Origin: Auritidibacter sp. Marseille-P8566
Lineage (GTDB): Bacteria; Actinomycetota; Actinomycetes; Actinomycetales; Microbacteriaceae
Direction: 5' to 3'
Assembly (NCBI GenBank): GCA_945860535.1
Contig: CAMAQN010000005.1
Span: 1-36,912 of the forward strand
Length of the DNA stretch: 36,912 bases
Below are positions 1 through 7,819 of this stretch, one piece after another. Position numbers and translations under genes: made by a program. Below the pieces are notes generated by a model. It saw nothing but the letters and a program-made list of their open reading frames with translations, did no database searches and was not told the origin of the DNA. Each line of letters begins with the position of its first letter. Position 1 is the first letter of the stretch.

Positions 1-1678
1 TAACTCGATCGGCATACATGTGCACTTCACCGTTGATGTTACGTGCTGCTCTACCAATGGTCTGAATCAGCGAGGTGGCTGAGCGAAGGAATCCTTCTTT
101 GTCGGCATCCAAGATTGCAACTAGTGACACCTCTGGGAGGTCTAGACCCTCCCGCAAAAGGTTGATACCTACCAGCACATCGAATATGCCCTGCCTGAGT
201 TCCCGAAGTAGTTCCACTCTTCTGAGGGTGTCAACATCAGAGTGAAGATATCTAACTCTGATGCCCATCTCGGTGAAGTAGTCGGTGACCTCTTCGGCCA
301 AACGCTTGGTCAGGGTTGTCACAAGCACTCGCTCATTGCGTTCGGTGCGAAGCTTGATTTCCTCCAGCAGGTCATCAATTTGACCCTTCGATGGCTTTAC
401 GACAATCTGCGGATCTACAAGACCGGTTGGGCGAATGATCTGCTCCACCACACCATCAGCCTTAGCAAGCTCATACTTTCCAGGAGTGGCCGATAGATAC
501 AGAGTTTGTCCTGTTCGCTCTAGGAACTCCTCGAACCTAAGAGGTCTGTTGTCTAGCGCCGACGGCAGTCGAAAGCCGTGCTCGACAAGGGTGCGCTTTC
601 TTGAAGCATCTCCGGCAGACATGGCTCCAATCTGTGGCACCGTGACGTGTGATTCGTCAATAACGGTTAAAAAGTCCTCAGGGAAGTAATCCAACAGACA
701 AGCCGGTGGCTCACCGGGTTCGCGCTGGTCAATTTGTCTGGAGTAGTTCTCAATGCCGGAGCAGAAGCCAAGTTCGCGGATCATCTCTAAGTCAAAGGTG
801 GTGCGCATTTTGATGCGCTGGGCCTCCAAGAGCTTGCCCTGCTGCTCGAATTCGCGGTAGCGACCCTCCAGCTCCTCTTCGATTGCCTCCATGGCCTGGG
901 CCATGCGCTCCACAGGTGCCACGTAGTAGGAAGCCGGGTAGATTGCCACCGACTGGCGCTCCATCAAGACCTCACCGGTCAAAGGGTGGATCCGGTAGAT
1001 CTTTTCAATCTCGTCGCCAAAGAACTCAATGCGAGTGGCTTCCTCATCGTAGACAGCGATGATTTCTACGGTGTCGCCTTTGACGCGGAAGTTTCCGCGC
1101 ACGAATTCGATGTCGTTTCGCTGGTACTGAATCTGAACCAGGCCACGAATAAGTTCATCGCGGTCAATGCGTTGCCCAACCTGAAGCGGAAGCGACTGCG
1201 CCAAATACTCTTTCGGAGCACCGAGGCCGTAGATGCAAGAGACGGTTGATACCACAATCACATCGCGTCTGGATAGCAAAGACATAGTGGCTGAGTAGCG
1301 AAGACGCTCAACCTCTTCATTGATGGTCGAGTCCTTCTCAATGAAGGTGTCAGTCTGCGGAACGTATGCCTCTGGCTGGTAGTAGTCGTAGTAGCTAACA
1401 AAGTACTCAACGGCGTTATCGGGGAACATCATGCGCAATTCGCTGGCAAGCTGTGCAGCAAGAGTTTTGTTGTGGGCGATAACCAGAGTTGGACGCTGTA
1501 GCTTCTCGATCACCCACGCAGTGGTTGCAGATTTTCCAGTACCGGTTGCACCCAAAAGAACAACGTCGCGCTCCCCCGCAGTGATTCGTTCGGTGATCTC
1601 CTTGATTGCCTGAGGCTGGTCTCCGGAGGGCTCATACGGTGTTTCTGCGCGGAATGGTCTGGCATCTTCTGGTGTCAC
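1..1678 (-). CDS. uvrB: UvrABC excinuclease subunit B, 3' end cut by the window
   Basis: This is the damage-verifying helicase-like subunit of nucleotide excision repair, which works with UvrA and UvrC in the cytoplasm. About 559 residues are visible. The start reads [20 protein letters not shown]; the Walker A motif GATGTGKS is at residues 43-50, the damage-binding beta-hairpin [12 protein letters not shown] follows around residue 100, a DESH box lies in the middle and the helicase motif QTIGRAAR is near the cut. The C-terminal UvrC-interacting region lies beyond the left edge, so roughly the last 110-130 residues are missing. The GTG start overlaps the coaE stop as GTGA and is supported by an AAGGAGA Shine-Dalgarno. 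It is the last visible gene of the coaE-uvrB pair, an order also seen in mycobacteria. I am very sure of the family. Confidence 0.96.
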   Translation of the reverse strand, partial: MTPEDARPFRAETPYEPSGDQPQAIKEITERITAGERDVVLLGATGTGKSATTAWVIEKLQRPTLVIAHNKTLAAQLASELRMMFPDNAVEYFVSYYDYYQPEAYVPQTDTFIEKDSTINEEVERLRYSATMSLLSRRDVIVVSTVSCIYGLGAPKEYLAQSLPLQVGQRIDRDELIRGLVQIQYQRNDIEFVRGNFRVKGDTVEIIAVYDEEATRIEFFGDEIEKIYRIHPLTGEVLMERQSVAIYPASYYVAPVERMAQAMEAIEEELEGRYREFEQQGKLLEAQRIKMRTTFDLEMIRELGFCSGIENYSRQIDQREPGEPPACLLDYFPEDFLTVIDESHVTVPQIGAMSAGDASRKRTLVEHGFRLPSALDNRPLRFEEFLERTGQTLYLSATPGKYELAKADGVVEQIIRPTGLVDPQIVVKPSKGQIDDLLEEIKLRTERNERVLVTTLTKRLAEEVTDYFTEMGIRVRYLHSDVDTLRRVELLRELRQGIFDVLVGINLLREGLDLPEVSLVAILDADKEGFLRSATSLIQTIGRAARNINGEVHMYADRV

Positions 1679-2259
1679 AACTTCTCCTTGAGGCCAAGGT
1701 AGACCGCGTCTGCTTTTTGGATAAGTTCTTCCAATGAGCAATTCGAATCAATAACTATGTCAGCCACGGCTTCCCTCTGAGTGTCGTTTGCCTGAGCAGC
1801 GATGCGGCTTCTAGCCTCGGCTTCAGTCATCCCGCGAGAATCGACGAGTCTTCTAACGCGAACATCCTCATCGCAACTGATAGCTACTACCTTGTCGAAT
1901 TGGAGCTTGGACTTACTCTCAACAAACAAAGGGATTGTGTAGACGACCACGCCTTCAAGATTGGTGACCTTTTGTAGAGCAAGTTCTTGAATCAGCGGGT
2001 GAAGAATGCCCTCAAGCTTGATTCGGTTGGCGTCGCTTGCAAATGCAATCTTCGCTAGCGCAGCTCGGTCTAACGTGCCTGACTCGGTCAAGACCGAAGG
2101 GCCAAATTCCTGGACGACTTGCTCTAAACCAATGCTTCCAGGCTCAACGACTTCTCTTGCAAGCAAGTCTGCATCGACCTCGGTTGCGCCAAGTTCAACC
2201 CAGCGTCGAGCCACGGTCGACTTACCGGATCCAATACCACCTGTTAGCGCAATCAGCAC
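1675..2259 (-). CDS. coaE: Dephospho-CoA kinase
   Basis: This enzyme catalyses the last step of coenzyme A synthesis, ATP-dependent phosphorylation of the 3'-hydroxyl of dephospho-CoA. The 194-residue protein has the P-loop GGIGSGKST at residues 7-15 and the family's usual length for the single-domain form; some actinobacterial CoaE proteins carry a C-terminal UPF0157/GrpB-like extension, which is absent here. The start codon is GTG. No Shine-Dalgarno precedes it; instead TATCCT sits six bases upstream, which suggests a leaderless transcript. It follows the rpsA terminator and its stop overlaps the uvrB start by four bases, so coaE and uvrB are probably cotranscribed. The other CoA gene here is coaBC, far upstream. 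Confidence 0.96.
   Translation of the reverse strand: MLIALTGGIGSGKSTVARRWVELGATEVDADLLAREVVEPGSIGLEQVVQEFGPSVLTESGTLDRAALAKIAFASDANRIKLEGILHPLIQELALQKVTNLEGVVVYTIPLFVESKSKLQFDKVVAISCDEDVRVRRLVDSRGMTEAEARSRIAAQANDTQREAVADIVIDSNCSLEELIQKADAVYLGLKEKL
1683..1689 (-). promoter_or_regulatory. Shine-Dalgarno site of uvrB
   Basis: AAGGAGA on the minus strand lies inside the last codons of coaE, with four bases before the GTG at 1678. It fixes the uvrB start although that start is not ATG and overlaps the upstream stop codon. Confidence 0.75.
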
Positions 2260-2265
2260 TGGCTA

Positions 2266-2271
2266 AGGATA
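2266..2271 (-). promoter_or_regulatory. Candidate leaderless -10 element of coaE
   Basis: TATCCT on the minus strand ends six bases before the GTG start. It fits the actinobacterial TANNNT -10 motif, and no Shine-Dalgarno is visible. A clear -35 is not visible because that position falls inside the rpsA terminator stem. Confidence 0.5.
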
Positions 2272-2276
2272 AACGA

Positions 2277-2304
2277 AAGCGGGGGTGCTTTCGCACCCCC
2301 GCTT
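2277..2304 (-). terminator. Rho-independent terminator after rpsA
   Basis: A perfect 12-bp GC-rich stem (AAGCGGGGGTGC with GCACCCCCGCTT) closes a four-base loop 13 bases after the rpsA stop. On the minus strand it is followed by the moderately T-rich TTCGTTTAT. It should end rpsA transcripts and separate rpsA from coaE. The T-tract is interrupted, so some read-through is possible. Confidence 0.88.
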
Positions 2305-2317
2305 CGCTTTAGGTAAT

Positions 2318-3778
2318 TTACTTGTCGCCAGCTAGCTTGTCGCGCAATGCGGCTAGCGACTCGTCGTCTGCCAAGGTTCCCTCGGAAGCTGCGGATCCTG
2401 CAGAAGCGGTTGGCTCCTTTGCTGGAGTAGCAGGTGCCTCTGGGAGAGCAGCAAGCTGCGCACGAGTGGCCTTGACCTGAGACTTGTGTGTGCCCCAACG
2501 AGTGTGTGCCTCGGCGTACTCTGCCTCCCACTTGGTGCGAGCCTCCTCGAATCCGGCCTTCCATTCACTGGTGGCTGGGTCGAAGCCCTCTGGGTAACGG
2601 TAGTCGCCGTTCTCGTCGTAGTCTGCGCTCATGCCGTAAAGTACTGGGTTGAAGTCGGTGCCATCTGGGTCAACCTCGTCCAAAGCCTGCTTTAGAGACA
2701 GCGAGATGCGGCGACGCTCTAGGTCGATGTCGATCAACTTGACGAACACGTCTTCGTTGACAGAAACAACCTGGTCAGCGTGCTCAACGTGCTTGGAGGA
2801 TAGCTCTGAGATGTGAACTAGGCCCTCGATGCCATCTGCAACACGAACGAACGCACCGAATGGAACGATCTTGGTGACCTTGCCCGGAATGTACTGGCCA
2901 ATGGCGTGAGTACGAGCAAATAGCTGCCATGGGTCTTCCTGAGTTGCCTTGAGCGAAAGCGATACACGCTCACGGTCGTTGTCAACCTCGAGAACCTCAA
3001 CGGTAACCTCTTGGCCAACCTCAACTACCTCGCTGGCGTGCTCGATGTGCTTCCAGCTCAACTCGGAAACGTGGACGAGACCGTCTACGCCACCAAGGTC
3101 GATGAATGCACCGAAGTTTACGATCGAGGAAACCACACCGGTACGAACCTGGCCCTTGGCTAGGTCGTTTAGGAAGGTGCTGCGGTTAGCGCTCTGGCTC
3201 TCCTCCAACAGTGCGCGACGAGAAAGCACAACGTTGTTGCGGTTCTTGTCTAGCTCAAGGATCTTGGCCTCAACCTCGGTACCAAGGTATGGCCCTAGGT
3301 CGCGAACCCGGCGAAGCTCGATTAGCGATGCAGGTAGGAAGCCTCGTAGACCAATGTCAACGATTACACCACCCTTAACAACCTCGATAACGATGCCCTT
3401 GACCACGCCATCGGCTTCCTTGATCTTCTCAACGTCGCCCCAGGCGCGCTCGTACTGAGCACGCTTCTTGGAAAGAATTAGTCGGCCTTCTTTGTCTTCC
3501 TTCTGAAGAACAAGTGCCTCGATTGCATCGCCAACCTTGACGATGTCATTTGGATCTGCATCCTGACGGATGGAAAGCTCGCGAATTGGGATTACACCCT
3601 CGGTCTTGTAACCGACGTCTACTAGGACTTCGTCCCGATCGATTTTTACGATGGTTCCAGAGATTAGGTCACCATCGTTGAAGAACTTGAGCGTTGCTTC
3701 TACTGCAGCTAGGAAGTCCTCTGCTGAGCCAATATCGTTTACTGCTACCTGCTTTTTAGCGGTTTGTTTGGTTGCCAT
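2318..3778 (-). CDS. rpsA: 30S ribosomal protein S1
   Basis: S1 binds mRNA on the small ribosomal subunit. The 486-residue protein has four S1 (OB-fold) repeats, starting near residues 36, 123, 208 and 293, rather than the six of E. coli; four is usual in actinobacteria. Repeats three and four are the canonical RNA-binding type, with NFGAFIDLGGVDGLVHVSELS and a matching fourth copy. The C-terminal 100 residues are charged, then Ala/Pro-rich, and end in the actinobacterial-looking SLAALRDKLAGDK. It stands alone between polA and a strong terminator, so it probably has its own promoter in the 127-bp upstream gap. No strong Shine-Dalgarno is at the usual distance; AAAGTG lies 13 bases upstream. 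Confidence 0.97.
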   Translation of the reverse strand: MATKQTAKKQVAVNDIGSAEDFLAAVEATLKFFNDGDLISGTIVKIDRDEVLVDVGYKTEGVIPIRELSIRQDADPNDIVKVGDAIEALVLQKEDKEGRLILSKKRAQYERAWGDVEKIKEADGVVKGIVIEVVKGGVIVDIGLRGFLPASLIELRRVRDLGPYLGTEVEAKILELDKNRNNVVLSRRALLEESQSANRSTFLNDLAKGQVRTGVVSSIVNFGAFIDLGGVDGLVHVSELSWKHIEHASEVVEVGQEVTVEVLEVDNDRERVSLSLKATQEDPWQLFARTHAIGQYIPGKVTKIVPFGAFVRVADGIEGLVHISELSSKHVEHADQVVSVNEDVFVKLIDIDLERRRISLSLKQALDEVDPDGTDFNPVLYGMSADYDENGDYRYPEGFDPATSEWKAGFEEARTKWEAEYAEAHTRWGTHKSQVKATRAQLAALPEAPATPAKEPTASAGSAASEGTLADDESLAALRDKLAGDK

Positions 3779-3905
3779 ATGTGGTGTTATTCACTTTGTT
3801 TTACTCGGGCCGTGCAAGGGAAAACCTTAGAAAAGCTTTCCTATTTGTCCGGCGATTGGACAGGGATTTGTGCCAATTAGCACTCGCGCAAGCTTACAGG
3901 TATAT
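3779..3905 (-). promoter_or_regulatory. polA-rpsA intergenic region with probable rpsA promoter
   Basis: This is the longest gene-free gap in the window. Reading in the direction of rpsA, TAAGGT (positions 3829-3824) is the best -10 candidate and would give a 5' leader of about 40 bases; I see no convincing -35 17 bases above it. A small hairpin, TGTCC with GGACA around a seven-base loop (3846-3862), precedes it and has no T-tract, so it is at best a weak polA terminator. An alternative -35-like TTGCAC occurs closer to the gene (3810-3817 area) but lacks a good partner. Confidence 0.4.
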
Positions 3906-6593
3906 CTAGTGCCCTGCTAGTTCCCAATTAGTGCCAATGCCGATGTGCACCTCAAGTGGAACGGAGAGTTTTGCCACATCGCTCATGGCCTTGGTAGTGA
4001 GCGACTTGAGTTGCTCCAACTCCCCAGGCGCTACAGCCAACACCAACTCATCGTGCACCTGGAGCAAGAGCTGGGATTTCAGTCCCTCAGCCAACATTGA
4101 TTCGTGCACCTTGATCATCGCAAGCTTCATGATGTCAGCGGCAGTGCCCTGAATTGGGGCGTTTAGCGCTGCTCGTCTGGCAATTTCGCGAAGCTGGAAA
4201 ATCTTCGAGTTCAGATCTGGGAACGGCCTTCTGCGACCATAAACGGTAGTGGTGTAGCCAAGAGTTTTAGCCTTCTGAACCACCTGGTCTAGGTATGTCT
4301 TCACGCCACCAAAGCGGTCGAAGTAATCAGACATGAGCTGCTTGGCCTCTTTGCTCTCAATGCGCAGCTGCCTGGCCAGACCGTATTCGCTAAGACCGTA
4401 GACCAACCCGTAGCTCATTGCCTTGACTTTGGAGCGCATTTGAGAGGTGACCTCACTTGGTTCCACGCCATAGATTCGAGCCCCAACAAAGCTGTGCAGG
4501 TCCTCACCCTGGTTGAATGCCTCGATTAGGCCGGCATCCTGGGATAGATGCGCCATGATGCGCATCTCGATTTGCGAGTAGTCGGCCGTTAGCAGGGTTT
4601 CGAAACCCGCCCCAGCAACGAAGGCGCTTCGAAGCTTCTGACCCTTTGCGGTTTTGATCGGAATGTTCTGCAGGTTTGGGTTCTCGCTACTCAGGCGACC
4701 GGTAGCAGTTCCAACCTGAGAGTAAGTCGTGTGGATGCGGCCGTCTGGCTCGATTGCCTTGATCAGGGTCTCTGCCATCTGACGAAGTTTTGTGGCATCG
4801 CGGTGCGCAAGCAAGCGCTCTAAAAATGGGTGCTCGGTTTGCTCATAAAGTGTCGCGAGAGCTTCCGCGTTGGTTGAGAATCCGGTCTTTACGCTTCTAG
4901 TGCCCTGCATTCCAAGTTCCTCGAACAAAACGGTTTGTAGCTGCTTGGGGCTTGCGAGATTTACTTCGTGACCAATGATGGCGTAAGCCTCTTTGGCCAC
5001 AGATTCAACTTCGGTGCTGAGCTCGTCGAACTGCTGCTCAAGACTCGCTTTATCGATCGCGATTCCCTGCTGCTCCATCTGCGCAAGCGTCACACTGGCT
5101 GGAAGTTCGATGTCTCGGTACACACCGAGAGAACCTTCAGCTTCCAATTGGGCAAGGGCGATTTTTGAGAGCACGGCGAATACCCATGCATCTAGCGATG
5201 GATCGCTCTGAGCAAGTAGCTCATTGGGATCCTGGCGAACTATGTCGATGCCGGCGTAGGTGCGGATCAACGCATCTGGGTTTAGGTCTTTTGTAAGAGG
5301 GTCAATTATGTAGCTTGCCAAAAGTGGATCGTTTGTAATTGGACCAAGTGTCAAGCCCATAGCCTTTAGCTGTTTTGAAACTTCTTTGAAGTTCCAAGTG
5401 CCAAAACCGCCCTTTGTTATAAGGTCCTTCGGATCTGACTGCCCGTCCCAGTTCAATCTCACCGCCAAGGTGGCAGCGCCGATCCCGACAATTCTCTCGT
5501 TAGCAATCTCAATCTTTAGGTGAGCCTCATGATCGGCAACTAGTGCAACAATCTCACCCAGTGTCGCGGACTTTGCGTCAACCGGCTGGGATGGTAGCTC
5601 TGCTATCAACTCGCTAGCTGCTGATGAAATGGGGTCAGCCGAAAGTGATTCTTGAACCTTTTCAGGTTCAATTTTTGCGCTAATCACTTTGTGCTGAGAT
5701 CCATCGGTGCCGCGAAGCTTGAGCACTCTGGTCAATAGGGTTCTGAACGAGAGCTTGGCAAAGACCTCCTTCACCTGGTCCTCATTTACAGCGCCGAGCT
5801 CCAACTGGTCCAAGGTGAATTCGAACTCAAGGTCGCGGAGCAGGTGATTGAGTCTGCGATTTCTAACCGCTAGCTCTTTATGCTCCCTGAGGCTTTCGCC
5901 GACCTTGCCTGGGATCTGCTCTGCGCCATCCAAGATGGCCTGCAGCGAACCAAACTCATGAATCCACTTGGCCGCGGTCTTGGGACCAACCCCGGGGATG
6001 CCCTTTAGGTTGTCAGAGGTTTCCCCGACTAGCGCTGCAAGCTCTGGGTACTGCTTGGCGTGCACTCCGTACTTCTCGAGGACCGCGGCATCGTCCATCC
6101 GAGCCAAATTCATAACACCCTTGATCGGGTAGAGAATCGTCACTTCCTCGGTGATGAGCTGGAAGGTGTCTCTGTCTCCAGAAACGACCAGAACCTTGTA
6201 ACCGGCCTGCTCACCCTGGACGCTAAGAGAAGCAAGTAGGTCATCGGCTTCAAACATTTCCCTAGAGACGCTGGTTATGTTCATCGCGGTGAGTGCTTCA
6301 ACCAGTAGTTCGGTTTGACCTATGAACTCTGGTGGGGTCTCCCCACGGGTGCCCTTGTATTCCGGAAGCTCGATGGTTCTAAAGCTCTCCCTGGAGACAT
6401 CGAATGCAACACAGAGGTGGGTTGGCTTCTCCAATTCAAGAATGTTCAACATCATCGAGATAAAACCGTGAACCGCGTTTGTGTGCTGACCGGTCGCGTT
6501 TTTGAAGTTGTCTGGGCTTAGCGCGTAAAAGGCTCGAAATGCCAACGAGTGCCCGTCAATAAGTAAAAGGGTAGGCTTTTCGCTAGCGCTCAT
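3906..6593 (-). CDS. polA: DNA polymerase I
   Basis: This polymerase fills gaps in repair and matures Okazaki fragments. The 895-residue protein has an N-terminal 5'-3' exonuclease domain (about residues 1-300: LLLIDGHSLAFRAFYAL, EADDLL near 115, SGDRD at 138-142, GETSDN at 190-195, then a helix-hairpin-helix GIPGVGPKTAA). The middle domain has no DxE proofreading motif, as is usual outside proteobacteria. The C-terminal polymerase domain carries TATGRLSS, motif A DYSQIEMR, motif B RSKVKAMSYGLVYG and motif C QVHDELV. A longer reading frame begins at 6638, but its first 15 residues are unlike the family and would overlap the divergent thioesterase gene. ATG 6593 is preferred: it begins MSASEKPTLLLIDG and has TAGGCT seven bases upstream. 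Confidence 0.97.
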   Translation of the reverse strand: MSASEKPTLLLIDGHSLAFRAFYALSPDNFKNATGQHTNAVHGFISMMLNILELEKPTHLCVAFDVSRESFRTIELPEYKGTRGETPPEFIGQTELLVEALTAMNITSVSREMFEADDLLASLSVQGEQAGYKVLVVSGDRDTFQLITEEVTILYPIKGVMNLARMDDAAVLEKYGVHAKQYPELAALVGETSDNLKGIPGVGPKTAAKWIHEFGSLQAILDGAEQIPGKVGESLREHKELAVRNRRLNHLLRDLEFEFTLDQLELGAVNEDQVKEVFAKLSFRTLLTRVLKLRGTDGSQHKVISAKIEPEKVQESLSADPISSAASELIAELPSQPVDAKSATLGEIVALVADHEAHLKIEIANERIVGIGAATLAVRLNWDGQSDPKDLITKGGFGTWNFKEVSKQLKAMGLTLGPITNDPLLASYIIDPLTKDLNPDALIRTYAGIDIVRQDPNELLAQSDPSLDAWVFAVLSKIALAQLEAEGSLGVYRDIELPASVTLAQMEQQGIAIDKASLEQQFDELSTEVESVAKEAYAIIGHEVNLASPKQLQTVLFEELGMQGTRSVKTGFSTNAEALATLYEQTEHPFLERLLAHRDATKLRQMAETLIKAIEPDGRIHTTYSQVGTATGRLSSENPNLQNIPIKTAKGQKLRSAFVAGAGFETLLTADYSQIEMRIMAHLSQDAGLIEAFNQGEDLHSFVGARIYGVEPSEVTSQMRSKVKAMSYGLVYGLSEYGLARQLRIESKEAKQLMSDYFDRFGGVKTYLDQVVQKAKTLGYTTTVYGRRRPFPDLNSKIFQLREIARRAALNAPIQGTAADIMKLAMIKVHESMLAEGLKSQLLLQVHDELVLAVAPGELEQLKSLTTKAMSDVAKLSVPLEVHIGIGTNWELAGH

Positions 6594-6600
6594 GCCCGCT

Positions 6601-6606
6601 AGCCTA
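6601..6606 (-). promoter_or_regulatory. Candidate leaderless -10 element of polA
   Basis: TAGGCT on the minus strand lies seven bases before the chosen polA ATG, with no Shine-Dalgarno between. This supports ATG 6593 as a leaderless start. A mirror copy of the same hexamer lies on the plus strand at 6572-6577. Confidence 0.5.
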
Positions 6607-6613
6607 CTTCGCC

Positions 6614-6620
6614 AAGGAGT
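6614..6620 (+). promoter_or_regulatory. Shine-Dalgarno site of the thioesterase gene
   Basis: AAGGAGT lies six bases before ATG 6627. It is one of the few strong Shine-Dalgarno sites at the head of a transcription unit here and fixes the start of the only plus-strand protein gene. Confidence 0.8.
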
Positions 6621-6626
6621 CAATTT

Positions 6627-7058
6627 ATGTCCGACCAACCCATCAAAGCCTCAGATCGCGCGCTAGAGCTTATGAAGCAGCGCGGACTTGGCTCGCTCGC
6701 TGAAAAGATGGGTATTGAGCTAATTGAGCTCAGTGCGGACCGTGCTGTTGCGACTATGCCGGTAGCGGGAAATACGCAACCTATTGGATTACTGCACGGC
6801 GGAGCTCACGTCGTACTTGCCGAATCATTGGGGTCGTTTGCGGCCAATGTCCACGCTCACCCATGGGGTTATGCCGTTGGCATCGAACTAAACGCCACCC
6901 ACCACGCATCTATCACCGAAGGTTTGGTTACCGGGACCTGCGTCGCAATCAAGCTGGGTAAGACACTGACCAGTCATGAGATCACAATGACGGATGAAAA
7001 GGGTCGACTGCTCTCCACGGTTCGTATTACTAACTACCTAAGACCAAAGGACCAGTAG
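6627..7058 (+). CDS. Hotdog-fold acyl-CoA thioesterase (PaaI/YdiI-like)
   Basis: The 143-residue protein is a single hotdog domain of the 4HBT group that hydrolyses aromatic or acyl-CoA thioesters. The block NTQPIGLLHGG with LAESLGS (residues 49-70) matches the active-site region of E. coli YdiI/MenI; Gln51, His57 and Glu66 are the expected catalytic or substrate-polarising residues. YdiI acts on 1,4-dihydroxy-2-naphthoyl-CoA in menaquinone synthesis, and that role is possible here, but neighbours do not support a specific substrate. It is the only protein gene on the plus strand: it diverges from polA and converges on the response regulator, its TAG stop directly abutting that gene's stop. 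The family is certain; the substrate is not. Confidence 0.9.
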   Translation: MSDQPIKASDRALELMKQRGLGSLAEKMGIELIELSADRAVATMPVAGNTQPIGLLHGGAHVVLAESLGSFAANVHAHPWGYAVGIELNATHHASITEGLVTGTCVAIKLGKTLTSHEITMTDEKGRLLSTVRITNYLRPKDQ

Positions 7059-7637
7059 CTACTTATCTCCAAGCTGTTCCAGGACAGCTTTGGCGACCTG
7101 TGCCATCGATAGCCTGCGGTCCATGGAGGCCTTCTGTATCCAGCGGAAAGACTCTGGCTCACTGAGCTTCATCTTGCTCTGCAAAAGGCCCTTAGCGCGG
7201 TCCATAAGCTTTCTAGTTTCAAGGCGATCGCTCAGATCTGCAATCTCAGCCTCGAGTGATACCAGTTCCTCATGCCTACTAAGTGCAATTTGGATTGCAG
7301 GAAGTAGATCACTAGGCTTGAAGGGCTTCGTTACGAATGCCATAGCCCCGGCCTCGGCAGCCCTGGCAACTAGATCTGATTGCGAAAAAGCGGTTAGCAG
7401 CACCACGGGAATCTTCAGCTCTGCGATTTTCTCAGCGGCACTAATGCCATCGAGCTTTGGCATCTTGATGTCCATCACCACAAGATCAGGCTCTAGTTCG
7501 GTTGCTAGTTTGATTGCCTCTTCACCATCTGCACCCTCACCGACCACTTCGTAGCCGGCCTCCTGCAAGGTCGCAACCACGTCCATGCGAATAAGACCTT
7601 CGTCTTCAACGACTACAACTCTCAGTGCATCTGCCAT
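7059..7637 (-). CDS. pdtaR: ANTAR-domain response regulator, PdtaR-like
   Basis: This is an RNA-binding antiterminator of a two-component system; its relative PdtaR of M. tuberculosis (Rv1626) pairs with the kinase PdtaS. The 192-residue protein has an N-terminal receiver domain with Glu11-Asp12, phospho-acceptor Asp56 in MDIKMP, Thr82 and Lys104 in KPF, a short coiled linker from about 115, and a C-terminal ANTAR domain (about 128-187) with the MDRAKGLLQSKMKLSEPESF core. No kinase is in the window; PdtaS is normally encoded elsewhere. The location between pyk and polA is the same neighbourhood as in mycobacteria. TAAGGT six bases before the ATG suggests a leaderless transcript. The symbol is by family resemblance. 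Confidence 0.9.
   Translation of the reverse strand: MADALRVVVVEDEGLIRMDVVATLQEAGYEVVGEGADGEEAIKLATELEPDLVVMDIKMPKLDGISAAEKIAELKIPVVLLTAFSQSDLVARAAEAGAMAFVTKPFKPSDLLPAIQIALSRHEELVSLEAEIADLSDRLETRKLMDRAKGLLQSKMKLSEPESFRWIQKASMDRRLSMAQVAKAVLEQLGDK
7069..7093. terminator. Hairpin between convergent thioesterase and regulator genes
   Basis: CCAAGCTGT and ACAGCTTTGG pair around a six-base loop (TCCAGG), giving seven perfect pairs plus two more across a single bulged T. It begins ten bases after the thioesterase stop and lies inside the last codons of the response regulator. There is no T-tract on either strand, so a role in termination is only a possibility. Confidence 0.35.
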
Positions 7638-7643
7638 GGGAAT

Positions 7644-7649
7644 ACCTTA
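7644..7649 (-). promoter_or_regulatory. Candidate -10 element of the response regulator
   Basis: TAAGGT on the minus strand ends six bases before ATG 7637. The overlapping TATAAG two bases further upstream is an alternative. AAGG inside it could also serve as a weak Shine-Dalgarno, so the leaderless reading is not exclusive. Confidence 0.4.
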
Positions 7650-7672
7650 TAACCAGCTGTCCAAACATCCAC

Positions 7673-7678
7673 TAGAAT
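7673..7678 (+). promoter_or_regulatory. Candidate -10 element of tRNA-Leu
   Basis: TAGAAT lies ten bases before the first base of the tRNA and matches the -10 consensus in five of six positions. A -35 box is not evident. It shares a 51-bp divergent gap with the response-regulator promoter. Confidence 0.5.
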
Positions 7679-7688
7679 TTACAAGCTT

Positions 7689-7770
7689 GCCGGGATGGCG
7701 GAATGGTAGACGCGTCGCACTCAAAATGCGATGTCCTCTGGGCGTGTGGGTTCGAGTCCCACTCTCGGTA
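7689..7770 (+). tRNA. tRNA-Leu, anticodon CAA
   Basis: The cloverleaf folds with acceptor strands GCCGGGA and TCTCGGT (two G-U pairs) and discriminator A. The anticodon stem TCGCA/TGCGA closes the loop CTCAAAA, giving anticodon CAA at 7722-7724, which reads UUG leucine codons. A long variable arm (about 14 bases, able to pair GTCC with GGGC) marks a class II tRNA, as expected for leucine, and the T arm is GTGGG-TTCGAGT-CCCAC. The 3' CCA is not encoded. It is followed at once by a strong terminator. Confidence 0.95.
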
Positions 7771-7777
7771 CAAAAGA

Positions 7778-7803
7778 AAAAGCGGTGGTTTCCCACCGCT
7801 TTT
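7778..7803. terminator. Bidirectional terminator between tRNA-Leu and pyk
   Basis: AAAAGCGGTGG pairs perfectly with CCACCGCTTTT (11 bp) around the loop TTTC. A-rich sequence lies on the left and T-rich TTCTTTATTT on the right, so each strand sees a stem followed by a T-tract. It serves the tRNA from the left and pyk, whose stop is at 7820, from the right. Confidence 0.9.
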
Positions 7804-7819
7804 CTTTATTTAACCTTTA

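Noticed and set aside
2949-3458. 169-codon plus-strand open frame opposite rpsA
   Set aside because: It is rich in Ser, Thr and Arg from reverse reading of rpsA codons and shows no motif.
3877-3885. TTAGCACTC, one arm of a CIRCE (HrcA) operator, upstream of rpsA
   Set aside because: The partner arm GAGTGCTAA is not found nine bases away on either side, so a functional CIRCE is not supported.
6594-6638. Longer polA start at 6638
   Set aside because: The extra 15 residues resemble no PolA N-terminus and would overlap the thioesterase start and its Shine-Dalgarno.
7090-7554. 154-codon plus-strand open frame opposite the response regulator
   Set aside because: It is a Ser/Ala-rich shadow of the REC-ANTAR gene with no independent support.
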